Below, in pieces: positions 57,068-64,000 of a stretch of 64,000 nucleotides of DNA; position 1 is the stretch's first letter; every line of letters begins with the position of its first letter. The DNA is taken from NCBI GenBank assembly GCA_914767715.1, contig OU612068.1, forward strand, positions 32,984,001-33,048,000. Direction: 5' to 3'. The notes beneath the pieces are model-generated. The model saw nothing but the letters and a program-made list of their open reading frames with translations. It was not told where the DNA came from and searched no databases. A program made the position numbers and the translations under genes. Origin of the DNA: Membranipora membranacea. Lineage: Eukaryota; Bryozoa; Gymnolaemata; Cheilostomatida; Membraniporidae.

Positions 57068-59553
57068 TAAGGGGACTTAGTATCGTTTGTTTTTCATTTT
57101 AGCGCACTGATGCTAAAATATAAAAAACAACTTGTTTTTCGTTTATTGTTCCAAAACAACAAATCAAAATATGAAAATCGAGTCAGTTTTTGTCTTTTGA
57201 TTTTCTTATTGATGAAAACCGAAATATTGATATGAATCCTATTTTCATATTTCAACTTTGAATCACAGTTACATAAATCAAACATTGCAAAAGTAGCCTT
57301 AGTTGTTATCTTTCTCATGGGGATTTACTGGGGTTTGCATTTCTTGCCGCTACCGGATGCTGCCGCCAAAAATGGGATGTCTGCCTGAGGTTGGCACGCT
57401 GAGATAATTTGTCAAGTCAAGTCAGCTGCTATGAGGGGCTACTGTGTGGCTTGTCTGCATTGAGTGCCACACAATGTATGTTACAGTGCTGGGGTGAAGA
57501 TGTGAGGTACTCGGCGCAAGTGCTTTGTAGTGAATTTTGCTGATGCTGTTGGGCTGGTGGCTGCCGCCTGGTGGCTGCCGCTTGTTTGATGTCGATTGTA
57601 CGTTAAGCTTGCAACCTCTGGTGGGTGTGCTGCCACTGATGTGTTACAGATGGTGTGCTCAGTGGCAGCCTCCTCCTAACTTATCACTTTTATTTGCGAT
57701 TTTGGATGGATAAGTTGCACAATAAGCCGCTAATTGCCAAAAACACTGCCGGTAAAAGGGAAGGTGATCAAGAAATGATGATATGGCTTCAAACTATCCA
57801 AAATCTGAAAGAGCATGTCACAATTAGTGGATCTACAACTTTACATGGGTCTGCTATCTTAACTAGTCGAGCTATGGCCAACAACGGTTGCAACACCCCT
57901 TTTATCACCTGTGATAACTATCATTGAAACGAAACCACTTTTTCAATTTTGCTGCTGCCTAAAAAGCAGACTTTGAATGTTAGTACTGATCTGATTTTCT
58001 TATGGTGATTTTGTATTGACCCTCCCCTCGCATAACACCAGTGTTTAATGCTCTAAGTGTGTTGTTTTTCATATAGTGCATATTTTTAGGTTTCCTTTAT
58101 AGTATCATATAAATCGTCTTTCTATGTTTATATAGCATGTAAAGCAAAATTGAACTCCTTCAAGTATCATCAAAAAGGTATGTAATGCGAAAAAAATACA
58201 AAACCACCATAATATAATCAGATAGATAAGAACATTCGAAGCCGTTGTTGGCCATATCTCAGCTACTTATGATAGCAGACCCATGTAAACTTGTAGATCC
58301 ATTAATGATGTTCTTTCAGATTTTGGATGTTTTGAACCAATGCATCATTTTTTATCACTTTCCCTTTTTGCGGTGTTATCACTTTTTATAAGGTTGGTCA
58401 TTCACTCAATATTCGAGATATCACAATGATATAATACAAAAAAACTGACCAAGGTATGTATACATCTGATTGCAGAGTTTGAGTAGCCCAACTCACAACA
58501 TGAGCACAGGACAGACCTTTGAAATATCCAAAGAACAGTGATTTTGGCCATTTTTGGCAGCATTTTTGGCAATTAGCTGCCTATTGTGCAACTTCGTGTA
58601 ATTTACATCATCACCATTGCGACCGCCTCAAAAACTACCCTAGAATACACTCGTAGAATTTATCCATCCAATTTTGTCAATGAAGTTGCGTATCTAGCCA
58701 CATTTTTGGTAGGCTGCCACTGGACTAAGTTGTATTATCAGAAATGAATGTAGAACGTCATCTCGCTGCAAACCGATTTTTAGACCTAAACTATGTAGGT
58801 CCCAAAAACGTGCAAAATCATTTTTTCCTTTTTTTATGACTCATTTTAATAATCTCAGTCATTTTTGACCCAACATTGTAAGCATTCAGTTTTATCAATA
58901 CCATGATATCAGTTGAAAAAATAAACTAAAATAAACGCACTGCACACTATCGGCAGCACACTGAGCACACCATCTGTAACACGCCAGCGGCAGCACACCC
59001 ACCAGAGGTTGCAAGCTTAACGTACAATCGACATCAAACAAGCGGCAGCCACCAGGCGGCAGTCCAACAGCATCAGCAAAATTCACTACAAAGCACCTGA
59101 GCCGAATACCTCACATCTTCACCCCAGCACTGTAACATACATTGTGTGGCACTCAATGCAGACAAGCCACACAGTAGCCCCTCATAGCAGCTGACTTGAC
59201 TTGACAAATTATCTCAGCGTGCCAACCTCAGGCAGACATCCCATTTTTGGTGGCAGCATCCAGTAGCGGCAAGAAATGCAAACCCCAGTAAATCCCCATT
59301 ACATGAGAAAGATAACAACTAAGGCTACTTTTGCAATGTTTGATTTTTGTAACTGTGATTCAAAGTTGAAATATGAAAATAGGATTCATATCAATATTTC
59401 GGTTTTCGTCAATAAGAAAATCAAAAAACAAAAACTGACTCGATTTTCATATTTTGATTTGTTGTTTTGGAACAATAAACGAAAAACAAGTTGTTTTTTA
59501 TATTTTAGCATCAGTGCGCTAAAATGAAAAACAAACGATACTAAGTCCCCTTA
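57068..59553. mobile_element. 2.5-kb fold-back element with long inverted arms
   Basis: The left arm 57068-57662 is matched in reverse complement by 58958-59553, with few mismatches and small indels over about 595 bp. The ends read taaggggacttagtatcg and are flanked by TA on both sides (57066-57067 and 59554-59555), as expected for a Tc1/mariner-type target site. Weaker inverted matches continue inward (57712-57745 with about 58555-58595; 57800-57890 with about 58240-58330). Nearly the whole element can therefore fold on itself, leaving a loop near 57900-58240. No transposase was recognised; a 90-codon frame at 57655-57927 has no known motif. Confidence 0.88.
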
Positions 59554-60230
59554 TATGGGAGGCTGGACAAAGAAGTTTATTTGATTCTGTGATTTTGATG
59601 TTTGACTTGACTGGGTCTCCGACATGAACTACTATAAACACCAAGTAAATGTATAATTTCATGAAATCTCTAACAAATAGTTAACACAACAGGTAGCATT
59701 TCTAATGTATCATTAGACTGATCTCCATTACATATTAAATAGTTTTTGGTTCTATGTCATCACGCCGTGCATTATGGGTACTCCGAAAGCCAACTGTGAT
59801 ACACAGGTGCCTGCAGGGCAGGGGATAATGCCGTACATATCATTGATAGCAAAAAATATGTTGTTGGTGTCATAATTATTGGTCTAGATAAAATGCCCAC
59901 CTATCAAGTTTCTTTGAAGCAAGACTCTTTGGCAATGAGTCCGTCCACTGAGGTGTAACATCAGTGAATCAGTGAGTATGGAACCCATCAATTATGAGAG
60001 TGTCGAAGCCTCATCATTACTAACAGAGATATAACAGCAGGGAGCTCAACATTCTTTTGTGACAATTTCCTTCGAAAAACAGCAGGTCACCCTTAGACCC
60101 TTCCATATAAATCTATCTGACACCCAAAAGTCAGTTTATTATTGTCTAAAGAGTTTATAGTGCAAAGTGTGTTGTGTTAAGAAAAATCTTCCAAGAGTGA
60201 CAACACAAACAGGCTTAATACTATTAAATC

Positions 60231-63200
60231 ATGAAGTTGCCATCAGGTATTATGGCCAGCATCAAATCAGAGATGTCACTATTAGGTGGCTACCTGAGGG
60301 ATACCTCACCTTGGACTCTGGTCGGTTATGCTGCCACTGGTTATCTTACGCTGACCTTCACACAGCGCTGCTTGTGGACTCCGTTTAAGCTCTATGTGCT
60401 GGCTCAGCTCTTTCCTGTTGATTTGAAGAAATACGGAGAATGGGCAGTGGTTACTGGAGCTACTGATGGAATAGGTAAGCTATGTAGGATTTTATTTATT
60501 TTGTGATAATCCATTATTTTGCGATTATAAAATTTTGCTCACCCTAGAATGTTAGTCCGTCAGAGTGTCTAAGGAAACAAACTAGATGATGAATGCTTAC
60601 CTTCAAGCTTGGCCGCCAGAAATTAAGCAATATTAAATTGATTCCATGTACAAAATTATGTTTTCCACCGCCAGGAATCTGTCTTGCCAGAAACTGATCT
60701 CTTTCCTAAAGTCCTGTCATGAGTACAAATATTGCCATTTAATCTTATGCAGAGGTTCCTATTATCATAGTTTGTTGCATACTCATAGTGTTCAACGTAA
60801 TTGTTGCCTATTGGTCTGGGCATCAATCGATTGCTATGTGTGTTCTGTGTTCTGTATTTATGATTATGAGTGAGCCATTTCTAAATTTCACCTCAACGAC
60901 GTCCAGGTCGCGGAGTGGGAGAGGAATACAGTAATGGTTTCATCTTAGGGTGAAAACAAGTCCGAAAAATATCCGCATAGCAATAACGCGAACACCAAAG
61001 TAGGCATATAGTACTTGTTGTTGAATGCACAATGGTATGACAGCTACCGATTGTTATATCAATAAGAGATATTGAAATCCAATCCTGAAAAACTAGGTAA
61101 GTGTCAGTGAAAAGGACAAAAAAGTTCTACAAGACTTTTGTATTAGTAGAACAAAATTGCTTCAGATTCAGAATATTGAGTCTTTTAGATGTAAATTCCG
61201 AATGTCCACCATCCAATTATTAGACTTATGTTTGCTGTTGCCTGCTCTTGATCCCATTTCCAAGAAATTTGTTGTTTTTATAACACTTTGCTTGAAGGTC
61301 TTGCTTCTATGTTACCGGTGGCAAGAAAGTGGTAAACAACAAGGAACCTCTTCAATTCATTGACCTGTTGATGGCCTGTTGGATTCCTTGTGTAGGTTGA
61401 TTAAAGGATACATAATTGGTTCCATTTGCAACAACTTGATTTGAATTTCAAAACGAAGAATTAAGACCCTGTAAATAAATAACTGGCACAATATTATAAA
61501 TTATGTGTTGGCGTCATGATGAATGTCAGAGCTTGGATGAAGTTATCTAGGAACCGTCTAGATTCAAGTCAATTGCAAGTCACAAACATTTTTGGTCATC
61601 CCTTTTTTATTCATGACATTGCCGGTCATTTCAGAAGGTTTTTTGCCTGGTCACTTTTGGCCTTGTGTGAGTAGTAAAGCTGTGTCCTATATTGAATCAA
61701 GAACCAAATTTTAGGCTCTGAGTTTTAAATTGCTTAGCGGATTCCCCGAAAGCTCAACTCTCTTTGACAATGTTCTGGGAAGTATAGACTGAATTTCTTG
61801 ATATCCCCATTAGCTCGATGAAGCCACTGTGTACACTGGTCAGCAAATGGGAATCCATGTAAGTGCCTTTAATGTTGTTGTTAATTGGAGTTAGCGAATA
61901 TTGACTTTCTGTAGAGCAATCATTGGAAAGCATACAATTTTACACTGGTAGGTCACTTTACCAAAGAAATTCATTAGGGGATGGCAGGGTGAGTTTGTTT
62001 GCAAAGAACTTAAAAGCAGGAAAAACTCTCAGTGATTGAGTTAATTATATGTTTAGAAATGAAATATGTCGGATAAAAAGTTACTTGTTACCCCACTTAT
62101 CACTCACGCTATAATATATGTATGGTGTCAATAAATTATTTTTGCAGTGAAGTGAAGACATTAATGTGTAGATTAATAACTTTGTGCCACAAATTGAAAC
62201 CATTTGTACTTTTGGATTAAAGAATGTTGTATGTCAGACTCCTTTTTAATGTGTTTACAATTTTCATATCAAAAGTACACGGGATGTGATTTAATTTAGC
62301 TGACTTGAAAATTTCTAGCAACCAATTTCACTCTGCTATCCTATTTCGATTGTAACAGCATTTTATGCCTCATTTCTTAAAAAAAAGAAGATTTTGGCTG
62401 GCCCCAAAGAGGACCACAAGGTGACCCAACATCCTCTGATCCTAAATGTGTGAGGACATAAATTACATCACAGAGTGCTCAGCGAGCTGCCAATTACTGA
62501 ATAAGGTGCCAATGAACCATTGTCAGTCGACATTGATAATAGCCAATACCCGTAATAATGCACAACTCCCAACACAATGAAATTGTGTTTGATAGAATTA
62601 CTCAAAGAAAAGACTTTGTTGGTGATTGGTTTTTCATTAAAAAAATCCAGACTAGAATGGATAAACTTGTTTCATGGCAGTCCCTTGTGAATTGTCTAAG
62701 TTTTGTTTGTTCTTATTGAAAGGAGAGTAGGCCTGCTAAGGTAATCATCACAATTATTGATAATATAAAACTTTTGGTAAACTCCTTCTATTGCTTTACA
62801 GGTCAAGCTTATGCGATTCAATTGGCCAAGACAGGCTTCAACATAGTTCTGATCAGCAGAAGTCTAGTTAAACTTAAAAGAGTTCAGAGTGAGATAATGG
62901 CAGATAACAATGTCAAGGTGAAGGTCGTGGTGGCTGATTACAGCGAAGCTGACATGTATGAGAGAATCAGCAAGGAGATCGACGGACTTGACATTGGTGT
63001 GTTGGTGAACAATGTTGGCATGTGTCCTCAGCCTGGTCTGCTACACCTGATGGATGAACCGTGAGTATCTTAGCTAGAGTTGTATGGGATTGAAAGCACC
63101 AATCAGCATTGTTGGTTACTCTGGTTTGGCTGACAGAGTTTGCAAAGCATGAAAACAAAAAAAAGCAACATAGATTATTTTCTTGTCTGCATAGATTTTA

Positions 63201-64000
63201 ATCCAGACGTACAAACTTAACCTAGATATTCTATTTTGCAGTATAAAGACACATCAGAACTTGCTCAATGTAAACTGCCTATCGATGACAGAGATGTGTG
63301 TACTTGTTATGCCTCTTATGGCCAAGAAGAACAAAGGAGTCATAGTCAACATATCATCCGTCCTGCATCAAGGTGGTCCTATACAATTCGGCTACTCAGC
63401 ATCAAAGGCATATGTCTCTCGGCTCTCTTTGAACCTGTCACAAGCTTACAGCCAAACAGGTGAATGACTTCAGTATATTTTTTTGTTTAAAAATGCCAAG
63501 AAAGGGCATAATTCTTACAAACGGTCATTTCAAATACTAGGAACGCACATCTAGTTAATCCTTGGCATTTACTTCGTCATTTCCTAGAGTGGAAGTTTTC
63601 TCTCAGCAACCAGCCTATGACTGTACAGAATCTTATGTAAACTCTAAATATGATCTGAACTTCCAGATTTTCCAACTTTAATGTAGGGGGTAGATAACCA
63701 AGTTGAAGCAACTAATCTGCATTTGATCTGTTCCTCTACTGTTTTCACAGGCGTTTATGTCATGCCAGTATTGTGTCACATATTTATACTTCCCACTGTT
63801 TTAGGTATCATTGTACAAGTATTGGAGTCAGGATTTGTGAGGACTCCTCTATCGAATGTGCTGAATGCTAATTTACCCAGATTATCGCCTCTTGGGATCT
63901 ACCTGATACTTTTTCAGGTGCCAGTCGAGTCGTATGTCAAATCTGCTATCAACACCATCGGTTGGTCTAACCGGTGCAATGGTCATCTGAAACATCTGAT
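60231..64000 (+). CDS. SDR reductase, HSD17B12/HSDL1-like, copy 2, truncated by window end
   Basis: Tandem paralogue of the upstream SDR gene with the same exon structure and phases. Exons are 60231-60474, 62802-63060, 63242-63459 and 63805 to beyond 64000. The first intron is 2.3 kb against 0.7 kb in copy 1. TGATDGIG is at residues 75-82, then VLISRSLVKL, VLVNNVG, NISS and YSASK (Tyr 219, Lys 223), so catalysis should be possible. In the last exon the LEPG of copy 1 is LESG here, a change at a position near the cofactor in SDRs. The last 31 residues encoded by exon 1 are identical to copy 1, while exons 2-4 are far more diverged. About 35 C-terminal residues are probably missing beyond 64000. 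Confidence 0.88.
60475..62801 (+). other. Long first intron of SDR copy 2
   Basis: 2327 bp without recognised genes. A single arm of the palindrome family (attacatcacagag) occurs at about 62463-62476. Short open frames here (for example 60646-60873 and 61157-61363) have no motifs and are treated as chance. Confidence 0.7.

Larger units (their letters stand above)
56895..60230. other. Intergenic region between SDR copies
   Basis: Apart from the fold-back element, this holds the 3' UTR of the first SDR gene and, at 59560-60230, the presumed promoter and 5' UTR of the second. No further gene recognised. Confidence 0.7.

Noticed and set aside
57094-57318. Mirror open frames in the two element arms as genes
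   Set aside because: They exist in both arms because the arms are copies. The sequence is AT-rich with no recognisable domain.
57655-57927. 90-codon open frame inside the fold-back element as a transposase
   Set aside because: No DDE/DDD pattern, zinc finger or other known motif, and the frame overlaps a nested inverted repeat.

Overview
The window is nuclear DNA from an intron-rich animal. Coding exons are short, with GT..AG introns mostly of 100-900 bp. The gene set (a ciliary dynein heavy chain, a PCTAIRE-type cyclin-dependent kinase and two SDR reductases) points to a ciliated invertebrate. The non-coding DNA is AT-rich and carries a SINE, a LINE remnant, MITE-like elements and a long fold-back element. 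I cannot fix the phylum from sequence alone.

Region 1 (773-39118, plus strand) is one very large gene for a monomeric inner-arm axonemal dynein heavy chain of the DNAH3/DNAH7/DNAH12 group. I could join about 80 exons in a continuous frame: N-terminal tail, linker, AAA1-AAA4 with four P-loops, stalk with microtubule-binding domain, AAA5, AAA6 and C-terminal domain, ending at a stop at 39116-39118. The joined frame is about 4190 codons. The start codon is not identified and probably lies upstream of 773. Two lineage-specific features stand out: an acidic exon between AAA2 and AAA3, and a frame-neutral 31-codon exon in AAA6 whose removal restores the usual family sequence.

Region 2 (40561-47996, minus strand, tail-to-tail with the dynein) is a PCTAIRE kinase gene (CDK16/17/18 type). 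Thirteen coding exons give 496 residues with all catalytic motifs and a conserved Arg-Arg-x-Ser site before the kinase domain.

Region 3 (about 48.0-54.4 kb) has no recognised host gene. It holds a 5'-truncated, decayed non-LTR retrotransposon at 51295-52591, flanked by perfect 15-bp target-site duplications and ending in a short TAAC-type repeat, and several copies of a palindromic motif.

Region 4 (54485-64000, plus strand) holds two tandem paralogues of an HSD17B12/HSDL1-type short-chain dehydrogenase/reductase. The first is complete (332 aa, four exons); the second runs off the window in its last exon. Between them sits a 2.5-kb fold-back element with about 595-bp inverted arms and TA flanks.

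The three gene types do not form an obvious pathway: ciliary motility, CDK signalling and lipid/steroid oxidoreduction. The most unusual items are the candidate cassette exon in the dynein motor, the long inverted-repeat element, the palindrome family and a possible gene-conversion tract between the SDR copies.
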